Of a stretch of 64,000 bases of DNA, positions 24,078 through 34,002 are shown in pieces. The notes beneath the pieces are model-generated. The model had not been told where the DNA came from and ran no database searches. It worked only from the letters and a program-made list of their open reading frames with translations. The position numbers and the translations under genes are program-made. Numbering within the stretch: the first letter of the stretch is position 1; every line of letters starts with the position of its first letter. This DNA is from Flavimaribacter sediminis (lineage in GTDB: Bacteria; Pseudomonadota; Alphaproteobacteria; Rhizobiales; Rhizobiaceae), in contig NZ_JAICBX010000004.1 of NCBI RefSeq assembly GCF_019492055.1, positions 62,001-126,000 on the forward strand. Direction: 5' to 3'.

Positions 24078-25030
24078 ACGTCACGCTTTCCGAACAGGCC
24101 GCGCGGTCTGAAAATCAGGATCAGGACCATCAGCATATAGGGAAGGATGTCGGCGATCTGCGGCGACGTCACCGTCCACAGGTCGCGCCAGGCGCTGTCC
24201 CAGATCGGCTCCGGCTTTTCGAAACCGAGCGCCGTCAAAAGGTCGGCCATCTCCAGATTGTAGGATTTCGCGAACGTCGTTATCCAGCCGATCAGGAGCG
24301 ATGCGATGAGCGCGCCCCACAGGCTGCCGAGGCCGCCGATGACGATCGTCACGAAAATGATCGATCCGAGCACGAACGCCATGCCTGGAAACGTGCCGAG
24401 AACGGGGCCCGCGATCACGCCTGCGACGCCGGCAAGAGCGGTTCCCGCGCCGAAGACGCCCATGAAGACCAGCGGCACATTGTGGCCGAGCGCCTCGACG
24501 GTCTTGGGATAGCTGAGCGCCGCCTGGATGATCATTCCGATCCGCGTCCGCGTCAGCACATACAGCAGGCCGAGAAAGATCGCGACGGAAATGAAGATCA
24601 TGAAGACCTTGTAGGCGGGGATGGAATTGCCGGCGATCGAGAAGGCGGTGAACTGGAGGACTTCCGGTATTCCGTAGGACACCTGGTTCTTGCCCCAGAT
24701 GAACTGGACGATCTCCTCGATCAGCAGGGCGAGCCCGAAGGTGAAGATAAGCTCGGGCACGTGGCCGTACTGGTGAACGCGCCTTAGGCCGTAGCGCTCC
24801 ACGCCTGCGCCGGCGACGCCGACGATGATGGGCGCAAGCACGAGGCCGCCCCAGAATCCCGTATACAGGCTTATCTGGTAGCCGAAATAGGCGCCGAGCA
24901 TGTAAAAGCTCGCATGGGCGAAGTTGAGCACGCCCATCATCGAAAAGATCAGTGTCAGGCCGGCTGACAGCATGAACAGCAGCAGCCCTGTCACCAACCC
25001 GTCGATGAGGTTGACGAAGATGAGTTCCAC
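24074..25030 (-). CDS. livH: Branched-chain amino acid type ABC transporter permease LivH
   Basis: 318 residues, about eight hydrophobic segments. LIDGLVTGLLLFMLSAGLTL with FSMMGVLNFAHASFYMLGAY is the LivH signature, and VIVGGLGSLWGALIASLLIG lies in the coupling region. Inner-membrane permease of the importer. Separated from the binding-protein gene by 123 bp that contain a strong stem-loop (25101-25134), the kind of element that lowers expression of downstream permease genes relative to the binding protein. Confidence 0.94.
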   Translation of the reverse strand: MELIFVNLIDGLVTGLLLFMLSAGLTLIFSMMGVLNFAHASFYMLGAYFGYQISLYTGFWGGLVLAPIIVGVAGAGVERYGLRRVHQYGHVPELIFTFGLALLIEEIVQFIWGKNQVSYGIPEVLQFTAFSIAGNSIPAYKVFMIFISVAIFLGLLYVLTRTRIGMIIQAALSYPKTVEALGHNVPLVFMGVFGAGTALAGVAGVIAGPVLGTFPGMAFVLGSIIFVTIVIGGLGSLWGALIASLLIGWITTFAKSYNLEMADLLTALGFEKPEPIWDSAWRDLWTVTSPQIADILPYMLMVLILIFRPRGLFGKRDV

Positions 25031-25100
25031 GAGGCCTCCCTTCCGGTGGTTGGCTCAGCCGCCCGGCGTCGCAAGGGAAGCCGGACGGCAAGTCCTCAGA

Positions 25101-25134
25101 TTGGCCGGGCGCGGCGCGAGGCCCGCCCGGTCAA
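25101..25134 (-). promoter_or_regulatory. Stem-loop between binding-protein and permease genes
   Basis: TTGGCCGGGCG (25101-25111) and CGCCCGGTCAA (25124-25134) form an 11-bp stem with one A-C mismatch in the transcribed (reverse) strand and a 12-nt loop. No T-tract follows, so it is more likely an mRNA-stabilising or attenuating hairpin than a full terminator. Confidence 0.5.
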
Positions 25135-25153
25135 CCACCTTTTGCCGGAATTG

Positions 25154-26401
25154 CTACGGACGCTCCATCTCGCAGGTCGTGTCGATGTCGGCGGACGCGT
25201 TGGTGATGGTGTCCTCGATTTTCAGGCCGTAACCCGAATTATCGAAATCGAAGGGAGCTTCCACGTCCGTGTGCCCGTAGATATGCACATCCTGGATGAG
25301 CTGGTGATCCTGCGGACGCATGTAGAGTTCGCCGCTCCACAGCCCGTCGGAGAAGGTCATGCCTTCGAGCTTGTTCGCGACGGCCACGACGTCATCGGCC
25401 GTTCCCGCCTCGTTGATCGCCTGTGCGAGCATCTCGACGACATTGGTGATCCGGGACTGGCTCAGGTTTCCGTCCGGATATTTCTCCTTGAAGGCGCGGA
25501 TGTATTCCTGCGCCTTTTCCTTGTCCGGCGGGTTGTCTCCGCCCTCGGCGACCAGCTTGAGGGTGCCCTTGCCGCTTTCACCGAAGGCTGCAGTGATGCC
25601 GTCGGCCGCTGCGTAGTAGGTGTAGATCGGGCCGTCGAAACCGTTTTCGATGATCGACTTTCCAAGCCCGAGCATGTCGGCGCCCCAGTTTCCGGTGATG
25701 ACTGCGTCGGCTTCCGACGCCGTAACCTTGCGGGCGTACGGGGTGAAGTCCTTCACCTTGCCGATCGGGTGCAGCTCGTTGCCGACGATTTCGATATCGG
25801 GACGCTTTTCGCCCAGGAACGACACCGCGGCGGCAGCCACCGCCTTGCCGAACGAATAGTCCTGACCGATGATATAGACCTTCTTGATGTCCTCGTTTTC
25901 CGCGATCACATCGGTTAGCGCATCCATCTTGATGTCGGCGTGGGCGTCGAAGCGGAAGTGCCAGAAATTGCATTTGTCATTGGTCAGCGCCGGATCGACA
26001 GCCGAATAATTCAGGAAAAGCACGCGGTTGTCCGGATTGCGCCGGTTGTGCTTTTCGATGGCGTCTGTCAGCGCGTTGGCGACGCCGGACGAATTGCCCT
26101 GGACGATGTAGCGGATGCCCTGGTCGATGGCGACCTGCAGCTGAATCAGCGACTCCTTCGGACTGATCTTGTTGTCGAAGGCGACAATCTCGAAGTTCAT
26201 TCCTCCGAGTACGCCGCCCTCTTCGTTGACAAGTTTCTCGGCGGCGAATTCGTATTGATGCAGGCCATTGGTTCCGGTTGCCGCGAACGGTCCGGAAAGC
26301 GGATCTATATAGGCGATCTTGATGTTTTCCGCATACGCGGCGGATGCAGTAATCAACAGCGTCAGCGCAGTGGCTGCGCCGAGTCTAAGCGATGTTCGCA
26401 T
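25154..26401 (-). CDS. ABC transporter periplasmic substrate-binding protein (Liv/amide family)
   Basis: 415 residues. Signal peptide MRTSLRLGAATALTLLITAS with A-Y-A cleavage at about residue 24. The mature protein is a type I periplasmic binding fold: NIKIAYIDPLSGPFAATGTN at the N-terminus, YIVQGNSSGVANALTDAIEK, KKVYIIGQDYSFGKAVAAAA, and DAVITGNWGADMLGLGKSII. The family (Peripla_BP_6) binds branched-chain amino acids, amides, urea or aromatic acids; the ligand here cannot be read. First gene of the livFGMH operon. Translation is driven by a duplicated ribosome site. Confidence 0.93.
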   Translation of the reverse strand: MRTSLRLGAATALTLLITASAAYAENIKIAYIDPLSGPFAATGTNGLHQYEFAAEKLVNEEGGVLGGMNFEIVAFDNKISPKESLIQLQVAIDQGIRYIVQGNSSGVANALTDAIEKHNRRNPDNRVLFLNYSAVDPALTNDKCNFWHFRFDAHADIKMDALTDVIAENEDIKKVYIIGQDYSFGKAVAAAAVSFLGEKRPDIEIVGNELHPIGKVKDFTPYARKVTASEADAVITGNWGADMLGLGKSIIENGFDGPIYTYYAAADGITAAFGESGKGTLKLVAEGGDNPPDKEKAQEYIRAFKEKYPDGNLSQSRITNVVEMLAQAINEAGTADDVVAVANKLEGMTFSDGLWSGELYMRPQDHQLIQDVHIYGHTDVEAPFDFDNSGYGLKIEDTITNASADIDTTCEMERP

Positions 26402-26407
26402 AAGTCA

Positions 26408-26437
26408 CTCCTCCCAAAGAGTCTCTCCTCCCAAAGA
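26408..26437 (-). promoter_or_regulatory. Duplicated Shine-Dalgarno segment before the binding-protein gene
   Basis: TCTTTGGGAGGAG occurs twice on the reverse strand, at 26437-26425 and 26420-26408, 17 bp apart. The proximal copy is correctly spaced from ATG 26401. The tandem copy may act as a standby ribosome site or be a simple slippage duplication. Confidence 0.65.
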
Positions 26438-26805
26438 TCCTTCATCAGGCAGTCGCTACGGATCGAAGCCGAAGCCGCCATCGAAGGTGGTGCAACAGTT
26501 GCACATGAAGCCGGCTTGTCAAGCCTGCTGTGCTTTGGGAGGCGTATAAACCGGTGATTGAACCGCGCCAGGACGTCATGAGGGGTGAGCGGACGCGGCT
26601 GTCGACCGCCTCTCCGCAAGGCGCGCAAGGTAAAGGGTTTCGTCTGACTGGGTTCATCTTCCATTTGCCGGGATGGATAAGAAAGAAAAAGAAAATCAGC
26701 GCGTTATTCTATGTTCTTTCGGAAATTCTCAGTGATGATACGCTGACGATATCGTGGTTATTCACGAAGCGTACTTTTCGTATTGCCGGATGGGATTCAA
26801 AGGAT

Positions 26806-27044
26806 TCGCTGAAGCATATCCTTTGGATTCATTTCAACACCGCCCATCTTTCGCGCCGCCGACGCGGCGCTGCTGGATTACGGGTCGGAGCCCGGGATGA
26901 GGAGCGGGGTGAGGTGGCGATGCGCATCTTCGATGCAGCGCACTGTGCAGTCGCTGCATTGTGTCGACCTTCAAAATCACCCTCATGTCGGCCTGCGAGC
27001 CGGCATCCAGCCGCCGCGCGTCTGCGCGGTAAGAGATGCCTTGC
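26806..27044. repeat. Dispersed composite repeat E1
   Basis: 239 bp, nearly identical to 28812-29050 (same length, same orientation); the core is shared with E2 and partly with E4. Contains the palindrome GCGCCGCCGACGCGGCGC. Its two arms, TGGATTACGGGTCGGAGCCC and the later GCGAGCCGGCATCCA, pair imperfectly as an inverted repeat around CCGGGATGAGG / CCTCATG. The open frames inside have no coding signals. The rest of 26438-27177 holds no supported gene. Confidence 0.8.
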
Positions 27045-27177
27045 TGAATTTCCTTGGGGCGTAGACGCGCCGTAGTCGGATCGCGCCGCCTTCTCGTTCT
27101 CCGCGGAATGCGCTCGCCGAAAATACCGAAAATGTCCCGCTGCATCGGGTCGAATCCGGCCTGGTCCGGCGCTGCCG

Positions 27178-28455
27178 TCAGGACAGCGGCTGGCCCGCCT
27201 TTTCCTTCAGGAACGCCCAGCCGATCAGATGGACGCCGGCCAGCAGGATCAGATACCAGGCAGGCGCGAGGACGTCGCCGGTGCGCGCGACCAGCCAGGT
27301 TGAAAGCAGCGGCGCGGTCCCGGCTATGAGACCAAGGCAGGCGTTGTAGCCGATCGCGGCGCCGGAGCAGCGTACTCGAGTCGGCAGGAGCTCCGCGATG
27401 GTCGCGGGCACCATTCCGTAGATGGTCCCGAAAAGTATGGCGAAGCCCAACTGGGCGACGAGCACCTGGGCGACCGAAGGCTGGTGGAGCAGGTAGAAAA
27501 GCGGCCATGTCAGCACGAGGCCGGCGATGCCGACGGCCAGGAAGAAGGGCCGACGGCCGAACCGGTCGCTCAGATGGCCGGAGATTGGCACCACCACGCC
27601 GATTATCCCCAGCGAAACAAGATAGATGTCCATTGTCACGACGGTGGAGAAATGCAGCGTCTGCTCAAGATAGGATGCGGCGTAGACCCACACGATGTAG
27701 AACATCGGTCCGGCGTAAGCGACAAGCGCGGTGATGTGCAGCATCTCGCGCCAGTGATCGCGGAAAACCTCCATAAGCGGCGAGACGGACAGGTCCTCCG
27801 CGGTCGAGCCGGCGAAACTTTCCGGCATGTTCCGACGCAGCGCCAGCACGATCAGCGTGAGCACGCCGCCGAAGGCGAACGGGATGCGCCATCCCCAGGC
27901 GGAAACGCCGGCGTCGCCGAGCGCCGCTGCGGTCATGGCGCCGATCGCCGAACCCAGCATGAAGCCGCCGACCACTCCGAACTCGACGAAGGAGGCAAGA
28001 AAGCCGCGGCGCTTCGGCGGCGCGTGCTCGGCGACATAGACGCTGGCGCCGGTGTATTCGCCGCCGACCGACAGTCCCTGTAAAATTCTGAGCGCAATCA
28101 GGATGACAGGCGCCGCCACGCCGATCTGGGCGTAGGTCGGCAATATGGCGACGGCGGTGGTGCTCGCGCCCATGGCTACAATCGAAATCATCAGCGCCCG
28201 GCGCCGGCCGAACCTGTCTCCGAGATAGCCGAAAAGCAGGCTACCGATCGGGCGCGCCGCGTATCCGACCGCAAACACGGCAAAAGCGCTGAGAAGCGAA
28301 GCGAGCGGAACATCGGAGGGGAAGAACAGCTTGCCGATCGACGCCGCGAAGAAGCCGTAAATGGCGAAATCGTACCATTCCACGACACTGCCGACGGCGC
28401 CGGCGATGATCGGAGTGCGTTTGCTCGCAGGTGCGGCGACGGCGGAAGCAATCAT
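27178..28455 (-). CDS. MFS transporter, metabolite:H+ symporter (MHS) type
   Basis: 425 residues, about 12 membrane segments. IIAGAVGSVVEWYDFAIYGF with the loop GYLGDRFGRRRALM and RILQGLSVGGEYTGA are the MHS signatures; a second loop LSDRFGRRPFF begins the C-terminal half. Likely proton-coupled uptake of a small organic acid or osmolyte. It stands alone, bracketed by direct repeats E1 on one side and E2/E3 on the other, which could mobilise or delete it by recombination. Paralogous in type to the transporter at 1414 but not a close copy. Confidence 0.9.
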   Translation of the reverse strand: MIASAVAAPASKRTPIIAGAVGSVVEWYDFAIYGFFAASIGKLFFPSDVPLASLLSAFAVFAVGYAARPIGSLLFGYLGDRFGRRRALMISIVAMGASTTAVAILPTYAQIGVAAPVILIALRILQGLSVGGEYTGASVYVAEHAPPKRRGFLASFVEFGVVGGFMLGSAIGAMTAAALGDAGVSAWGWRIPFAFGGVLTLIVLALRRNMPESFAGSTAEDLSVSPLMEVFRDHWREMLHITALVAYAGPMFYIVWVYAASYLEQTLHFSTVVTMDIYLVSLGIIGVVVPISGHLSDRFGRRPFFLAVGIAGLVLTWPLFYLLHQPSVAQVLVAQLGFAILFGTIYGMVPATIAELLPTRVRCSGAAIGYNACLGLIAGTAPLLSTWLVARTGDVLAPAWYLILLAGVHLIGWAFLKEKAGQPLS

Positions 28456-28520
28456 GGCGCGACCTTACAGGAAACTGTTTCCGTCGCAATTATCCGTATT
28501 GGCTGTTTTGCCGCGTCATC

Positions 28521-28712
28521 CATTTCTCGCGCCGCCGACGCGGCGCTGCTGGGTCCCGGGTCGGAGCCCGGGATGAGGAGCGGGGGAGGCGGTGTGGCGC
28601 ATCTCTCATGCAGCACACTGTGCGGTCGCTGCATTGGGTCGACCTTTGTGCCACCCTCATGCCGGCCTGCGAGCCGGAATCCATTCACCGCGTCTCCGCG
28701 GTGAGAGATTCC
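28521..28712. repeat. Dispersed composite repeat E2
   Basis: Diverged shorter copy of the E1/E3 core: same palindrome GCGCCGCCGACGCGGCGC, CCCGGGATGAGGAGCGG, GTCGACC and CTCATGCCGGCCTGCGAGCC blocks in the same order. Lacks the leading AAGCATATCCTTTGGATTCA block of E1 and E3. Confidence 0.8.
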
Positions 28713-28811
28713 ATACCCATATGCCTTTCGATCTGCGGATGTGGCGCTGTCGCTTTACGCCTTTTTTTCACGGAGCGGGCTTGTTGTCTTGCCGGATGAG
28801 CTTCCAGGGGT

Positions 28812-29050
28812 TTGCTGAAGCATATCCTTTGGATTCATTTCAACACCGCCCATCTATCGCGCCGTCGAAGCGGCGCTGCTGGATTACGGGTCTGAGCCCG
28901 GGATGAGGAGCGGGGGGGGGTGGCGATGCACATCTTCGATGCAGCGCACAGTGCAGTCGCTGCATTGCGTCGACCTTCTTAATCACCCTCATGCCGGCCT
29001 GCGAGCCGGCATCCAGCCACCGCGCGTCTGCGCGGTGAGAGATGCCTTGC
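28812..29050. repeat. Dispersed composite repeat E3 (239-bp partner of E1)
   Basis: Begins with TTTGCTGAAGCATATCCTTT and ends at GAGAGATGCCTTGC, matching E1 along its length, 2006 bp away in the same orientation. With E1 it forms a long direct repeat around the MFS gene. The 28456-29086 interval holds repeats E2 and E3 and no supported gene. Confidence 0.8.
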
Positions 29051-29086
29051 CAAAATTTTCCGGGTCGTTGATGCGGCGCTGCGATA

Positions 29087-31234
29087 TCACGCCGCCTTGT
29101 CTTCAGCCTCCAGGCTGTCGATCAGTTCGACGGCGGCTTCCGCGATCACCGTGCCGGGCGGGAAGATGGCTGACGCGCCGGCGCGTCTCAGCGCATCGAA
29201 ATCCTGCGGCGGAATGACGCCGCCGACCGCAATCAGCGTCTTGACGCCGCCGCGGTCCAGCGCCTCGCGCAGTTCCGGAACCAGGGTCAGGTGACCGGCG
29301 GCGAGTGAGGAGGCGCCGACGATGTCGGCGTCCTCGTCGATCGCCAGTTTGGCGACTTCTTCCGGCGTCTGGAACATGGCGCCGACGATGACGTCGAAGC
29401 CGAGATCGGCGAAAGCGGTGGCGATGACCTTCTGGCCGCGGTCGTGGCCGTCCTGGCCCATCTTGGCGACGAGAATGCGCGGCTTGCGGCCGTGGATCTT
29501 CGCGAAGTGCTCGACCTTGGCGACGGCGCGGTTGAAGGCCGCGTCGGAAGCGCCGATCTCCTTGCGGTAGACGCCGGAAATCGTGCGGATGTCGGCGGTG
29601 TGGCGGCCATAGGCTTTTTCAAGCGCCAGCGAAATCTCGCCGACGGTCGCCTTGTGGCGGGCGGCTTCGATCGCGAAGGCGAGCAGGTTGCCTTCGCCGC
29701 TTTCGGCGGCGTTCGTGAGACTGGCGAGCGCGGATTCCACGGCGCCGACGTCGCGGGTGCCTTTGAGCTCCTGCAGCTTGGAGAGCTGCCGTGCGCGGAC
29801 CTGGGCGTTGTCGACCTTGAGCACGTCGACCTCGCCGTCCTCCGCCGGACGGAACTGGTTGACGCCGACGACCGTCTGCTGGCCGCTGTCGATGCGCGCC
29901 TGCGTGCGGGCGGCGGCTTCCTCGATGCGCAGCTTCGGAATGCCTTCCTCGATGGCGCGGGCCATGCCGCCGAGCGATTCCACTTCCTCGATGTGGGAGA
30001 GCGCACGCGCCGCGAGATCATGGGTGAGGCGCTCGACATAATGCGAGCCGCCCCACGGATCGATGATGCGCGTGGTCCCGGATTCGTGCTGCAGGACGAG
30101 CTGGGTGTTGCGGGCGATGCGGGCGGAATGGTCCGTCGGCAGCGCCAGCGCTTCGTCGAAGGCGTTGGTGTGGAGTGACTGCGTGTGGCCCTGCGTCGCC
30201 GCCATCGCCTCGATCATGGTGCGCATGACGTTGTTCATCGGATCCTGCGCCGTGAGCGACCAGCCGGACGTCTGGCAATGGGTGCGCAGCGACAGCGAGC
30301 GGACGTCCTTCGGATCGAAGTTCTTCTTCATCAGGGAGGCCCAGATCAGCCGGCCTGCGCGCATCTTGGCGACTTCCATGAAGAAGTTCATGCCGTTGGC
30401 CCAGAAGAAGGAAAGCCGTGGCGCGAACGTATCGATGTCGAGGCCGGCGGCCACCCCCGCGCGGGCGTATTCGATACCGTCGGCGATGGTGTATGCGAGT
30501 TCCAGATCGGCCGTCGCGCCGGCTTCCTGGATGTGATAGCCGGAAATCGAGATTGAATTGTATTTCGGCATGTGCTTCGACGTGTAGGCGAAGATGTCCG
30601 AAATGATGCGCATGGAGGGCCAAGGAGGATAGATATAGGTGTTGCGGACCATGAACTCCTTGAGGATGTCGTTCTGGATGGTCCCGGACAGCTTTTCCTG
30701 GGGAACGCCCTGTTCCTCGGCCGCCACGATATAAAGCGCGAGCACCGGCAAAACTGCGCCGTTCATGGTCATCGACACGCTCATCTCGTCGAGCGGAATG
30801 CCGTCGAAGAGCTGGCGCATGTCGAGTATGGAGTCGATCGCCACGCCCGCCATGCCGACGTCGCCGGCTACGCGCGGATGATCGGAATCGTAGCCGCGAT
30901 GGGTGGCGAGGTCGAAGGCGACGGAGAGGCCCTTCTGGCCGGCCGCGAGGTTGCGGCGATAGAAGGCGTTGGATTCCTCGGCTGTCGAAAAGCCCGCATA
31001 TTGCCGGATCGTCCACGGCTTCTGGACATACATGGTGGGGTAGGGGCCGCGGATATAGGGCGCAAGGCCCGGCCATGTGTCCAGGTGCTTGAGGCCTGAC
31101 AGGTCATCGGCCTTGTAGTGCTGCTTGACGTCGATGCCTTCCGGCGTCTCCCAGTCTGCGCCTTCGCCGGCGGGCGAGGGCTGGCCGGCTTCGGGCGCCC
31201 AGTCGATTGTGCGGAAATCGGGAAGCTTGCTCAT
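29087..31234 (-). CDS. mutB: Methylmalonyl-CoA mutase large (catalytic) subunit
   Basis: 715 residues, adenosylcobalamin-dependent interconversion of (R)-methylmalonyl-CoA and succinyl-CoA, used in propionate and odd-chain/branched-chain catabolism. The N-terminal TIM-barrel includes [40 protein letters not shown] and the CoA-binding region [20 protein letters not shown]. The C-terminal B12 domain (about 588-715) has the cobalamin-binding D595-x-H597-x-x-G motif in [20 protein letters not shown], then GASSLAAGH and [11 protein letters not shown]. Length is normal. ATG 31234 overlaps the mutA stop by 4 bp. No cobalamin riboswitch was seen upstream of the operon. Confidence 0.97.
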   Translation of the reverse strand: MSKLPDFRTIDWAPEAGQPSPAGEGADWETPEGIDVKQHYKADDLSGLKHLDTWPGLAPYIRGPYPTMYVQKPWTIRQYAGFSTAEESNAFYRRNLAAGQKGLSVAFDLATHRGYDSDHPRVAGDVGMAGVAIDSILDMRQLFDGIPLDEMSVSMTMNGAVLPVLALYIVAAEEQGVPQEKLSGTIQNDILKEFMVRNTYIYPPWPSMRIISDIFAYTSKHMPKYNSISISGYHIQEAGATADLELAYTIADGIEYARAGVAAGLDIDTFAPRLSFFWANGMNFFMEVAKMRAGRLIWASLMKKNFDPKDVRSLSLRTHCQTSGWSLTAQDPMNNVMRTMIEAMAATQGHTQSLHTNAFDEALALPTDHSARIARNTQLVLQHESGTTRIIDPWGGSHYVERLTHDLAARALSHIEEVESLGGMARAIEEGIPKLRIEEAAARTQARIDSGQQTVVGVNQFRPAEDGEVDVLKVDNAQVRARQLSKLQELKGTRDVGAVESALASLTNAAESGEGNLLAFAIEAARHKATVGEISLALEKAYGRHTADIRTISGVYRKEIGASDAAFNRAVAKVEHFAKIHGRKPRILVAKMGQDGHDRGQKVIATAFADLGFDVIVGAMFQTPEEVAKLAIDEDADIVGASSLAAGHLTLVPELREALDRGGVKTLIAVGGVIPPQDFDALRRAGASAIFPPGTVIAEAAVELIDSLEAEDKAA

Positions 31235-32598
31235 GCTGCTTCTCCTTCTGCGGCGAGGTAGAGCGGCGCGGGCGCAAGCGATTTCGCATCCATGGCCGGC
31301 GTTTCGGGGGCTGCGGTCTTTTCGTACACGTCGAGAGGCCGTTCTGCGGCCGGAGGATAGAGCGTCGTGCCGATGATCGGCCGTTCGCCCTTTTCGATCC
31401 GCTGGAACCGGGCGGCGCGCGCTTCATGCACGCGGCTCTGGAAGGCGCCGCTTGTCAGGCTTGCCAGCAGGCCGCCTTCCGCCTCGATCTCCTGGAACAG
31501 GCGCCAGGCGACCGCTGCGATTTCGGACGTCAGATATTCGACGCCGCCGGCGCCCGCCATCGGATCGAGCACATGGTCGAGGCGGCTTTCCTCGATCAGA
31601 ACGATCTGGGTGTTGCGGGCAAGCCGCCGCGCGGCCGCCTCCGGCAGGCCAGCCGACCAGCTGTGAGGCAGAACTGTGACCGCGTCGGCGCCGCCGATGC
31701 CTGCGGCGAAGGCCGCAATGGTGTTGCGCAGGACGCCGGTTTCGGCGTCCTGGCGGGTAAGCATGCGCAGCGAGGTTTCCGCATGGATCGGCATGGAGAC
31801 CGGCGCGACGGCGCAGGCCTTCTGCATGGCGGCGGCAAGCTGACGCAGCGCCCGCAGCCTGGCGGTCGACAGGAACTGGTCCTGATCCACCGACGCGTAG
31901 AGCGCGGTCATGGCGAAGACGTCGCCTGGTGCGATGTCGGCTGCTTCGAACAATCGGAGATTTTCGGCCATGCTCGCCAGAATGAAGGCGAGTTCCTGGC
32001 CTTCCGTGCCGCCGGCGTTGTGCACGACGCGGCCGTCCGCCTTCAGCGCAACGCCGCCAAGGGCGCGCGCCGCAGGGGCGAGGGCCGCCGGATCGACCTG
32101 ATCGACGCCGAAACGCGCGGCGACGCACCACGGGTCCAGCCCGCCGTAAAGGGTTGCGCCTTCGATGCTGGAAAACTTCGACGCGGCGCCAAAATCGGCG
32201 CCGGGATCGAGCCAGATCGCGCGGGGTTTGTTATAGGCAAGCCGATCGGCGATATCGGCGGAGGCGCCGAAGCCAAGGGCCGACGGCGCGCCTTCGAGGC
32301 AGACCATCAGGCTGTCGGCGCCGTTTTGCAGATCTTCGGCGATTTGAACTGAGGCGCGCGAGGCGTCCGGATCATCGACACGCTGGCAGACCGACCAGGG
32401 ATTGTCAGCATCGATCCTGTGCAGGAACGCCGGCGAGGCAGATCGTGTGTAGATCGGACCGTAGGCGATATCGTCATCGCTGCGGGAGACGAGCGCAGCG
32501 TCGAAATCCGCGCCCTTCAGGGCCTTTTCGGCGAGCTTGCGCCATGTCGCTTCATCGGCTGGGGCAAACGCCGTGTTTTCAATTTCCCGATAGTCCAT
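31231..32598 (-). CDS. mutA: Methylmalonyl-CoA mutase small subunit
   Basis: 455 residues, homologous to the barrel domain of the large subunit but without the C-terminal B12-binding domain or its DxHxxG motif, so it is the non-catalytic structural partner. Recognisable segments are [60 protein letters not shown] and [20 protein letters not shown]. Shorter than the roughly 600-residue actinobacterial MutA, as is common in alphaproteobacteria. It is the first gene of the mutAB pair, coupled to mutB by ATGA. Loss of key substrate residues is expected but was not checked residue by residue. Confidence 0.92.
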   Translation of the reverse strand: MDYREIENTAFAPADEATWRKLAEKALKGADFDAALVSRSDDDIAYGPIYTRSASPAFLHRIDADNPWSVCQRVDDPDASRASVQIAEDLQNGADSLMVCLEGAPSALGFGASADIADRLAYNKPRAIWLDPGADFGAASKFSSIEGATLYGGLDPWCVAARFGVDQVDPAALAPAARALGGVALKADGRVVHNAGGTEGQELAFILASMAENLRLFEAADIAPGDVFAMTALYASVDQDQFLSTARLRALRQLAAAMQKACAVAPVSMPIHAETSLRMLTRQDAETGVLRNTIAAFAAGIGGADAVTVLPHSWSAGLPEAAARRLARNTQIVLIEESRLDHVLDPMAGAGGVEYLTSEIAAVAWRLFQEIEAEGGLLASLTSGAFQSRVHEARAARFQRIEKGERPIIGTTLYPPAAERPLDVYEKTAAPETPAMDAKSLAPAPLYLAAEGEAA

Positions 32599-32703
32599 AA
32601 ATCCTCACCGAATGCCGACGCGTCGAAGGCGGCGCGTCTCTACGCTCCCTGTGGACCGATCATAAAAACGCGGATCGGCCGATGCAACATTCTCCTGTCA
32701 TGC

Positions 32704-34002
32704 TCACCTGTCAGGCAAGTGCCAGTCTTGCGGAGGCCTGCGTCTGGCGAGTCTGAGCGCAAGGCCGATCGAGACGCCAACGCCGATCGCCACCGTCAGA
32801 TCGATCACGACGGTCAATACCAGAGTAAGGATCAGAAGGACACGATCCGAAAGTCGGAGTTTCAGGTAGGCCGGCCAGTGGTGCGGTTCGCTCATGTTCC
32901 AGGCTGTCAGCATCAGAAGGGCGGCGAGCGCCGGCAACGCCAGATAGCCGGCGAGCGGCGCCGCGAAGACCATGAACAGCAGGATGAAGACGGCGTGCGA
33001 CAGCCCTGCGACCGGCGTCTTGCCGCCGGCTTTCACATTGGTGGCGGTGCGCGCGATGGCGCCCGTCGCCGGCATGCCGCCGAACAGCGAAGAGGCGATA
33101 TTGGCGATGCCTTGCGCGATGATTTCGGCGTTCGGCCTGTGCCGGCCGTCGATCATCCGATCGGCCACCATGGCCGACAGAAGCGATTCCACGCCGGCCA
33201 GGAAGGCGATGATGATGGCCGATGGCAGCAACTCGACGATTCGCTCCGGCGACAGGTCCGGCAGGGTCGGCACAGGGAACTGGCTCGGCAGCGCGCCGAA
33301 ACGAGAAGCGATGGTGTCCACCGGCAGAGGCAGGGCGGCGGCAAGCCCGGAACCGATGGCGACGGCGAGCAGAATGCCCGGGAACTTCGGATAGCGTTTC
33401 CGCAGGATCACGATCAGCGCCATGGTGAGAACCGCGACAAGGATCGCCGCCAGATTGGCGGTGTCGCGCGCCTGCCAAAGCACGGGCAGCTTTTCGAGAA
33501 AATCGGCCGGAACGTCTTCAACCCTCAGGCCGAAGAAATCCTGCAGCTGACTGGTCGCGATGATCAGCGCGATGCCGATGGTGAAACCGTTGACGACGGC
33601 GTCCGGCACGAAGGCGATGAGATTGCCGATCCGCAGGTAACCCGCGACGACAAGCAACGCGCCGGCCATCGCTGTTGCGATCACCAGCCCGTCATATCCG
33701 TGTTCGGCGATCACTCCGAAAACGACGACGATGAAGGCGCCTGTCGGCCCGCCGATCTGCACGCGGCTGCCGCCGAGCAACGAGATGAAGAAGCCGCCGA
33801 CGACGGCCGTGACCAGCCCCTTGACCGGATCGGCGCCGGAGGCGATTGCGATCGCGAGGCTTAGCGGCAGCGCCACCATTGCGACCGTGACGCCGGCGAC
33901 GAGATCGCCCCAGAAGAGCGTCCAGCTGTATTCCCTGATCGTGGTCAGGATCTTCGGCTGGAGAATGGGTCGGCGCGGCTGCGCTTCCGCGGAATGGGAC
34001 AT
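32704..34002 (-). CDS. SulP-family anion permease without STAS domain
   Basis: 432 residues from ATG 34002; an in-frame upstream extension to 34125 has no better start. About 12 hydrophobic segments include VAGVTVAMVALPLSLAIAIA and SGADPVKGLVTAVVGGFFIS, the SulP signature, plus FIVVVFGVIAEHGYDGL and GGMPATGAIARTATNVKAG. It ends just after the last membrane segment (LALRLARRRPPQDWHLP), so the C-terminal STAS domain of typical 500-600 residue SulP transporters is missing. Probable sulfate, bicarbonate or dicarboxylate transport; the substrate is not determinable. Stands alone, 105 bp from mutA. Confidence 0.9.
   Translation of the reverse strand: MSHSAEAQPRRPILQPKILTTIREYSWTLFWGDLVAGVTVAMVALPLSLAIAIASGADPVKGLVTAVVGGFFISLLGGSRVQIGGPTGAFIVVVFGVIAEHGYDGLVIATAMAGALLVVAGYLRIGNLIAFVPDAVVNGFTIGIALIIATSQLQDFFGLRVEDVPADFLEKLPVLWQARDTANLAAILVAVLTMALIVILRKRYPKFPGILLAVAIGSGLAAALPLPVDTIASRFGALPSQFPVPTLPDLSPERIVELLPSAIIIAFLAGVESLLSAMVADRMIDGRHRPNAEIIAQGIANIASSLFGGMPATGAIARTATNVKAGGKTPVAGLSHAVFILLFMVFAAPLAGYLALPALAALLMLTAWNMSEPHHWPAYLKLRLSDRVLLILTLVLTVVIDLTVAIGVGVSIGLALRLARRRPPQDWHLPDR

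Noticed and set aside
21320-24084. Longer reverse ORFs (381 and 687 residues) that merge livF or livG with upstream frames
   Set aside because: The N-terminal parts are out-of-frame readings of livG and livM; true starts are the overlapped ATG codons at 22021 and 22782.
22024-26557. Several long forward ORFs opposite the liv operon
   Set aside because: His/Arg/Asp-rich shadow translations of the high-GC reverse-strand genes; no motifs or ribosome sites.
26806-29050. CRISPR-like appearance of repeated blocks
   Set aside because: Units are 190-240 bp, few and irregularly spaced, with internal palindromes; no short repeats with unique spacers and no cas genes.
26530-29217. Short forward ORFs inside repeats E1-E3
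   Set aside because: The same translations recur because the DNA repeats; frames differ between copies and lack coding signals.
32599-32703. Cobalamin riboswitch before mutA
   Set aside because: The gap is only 105 bp and lacks a B12-box sequence.
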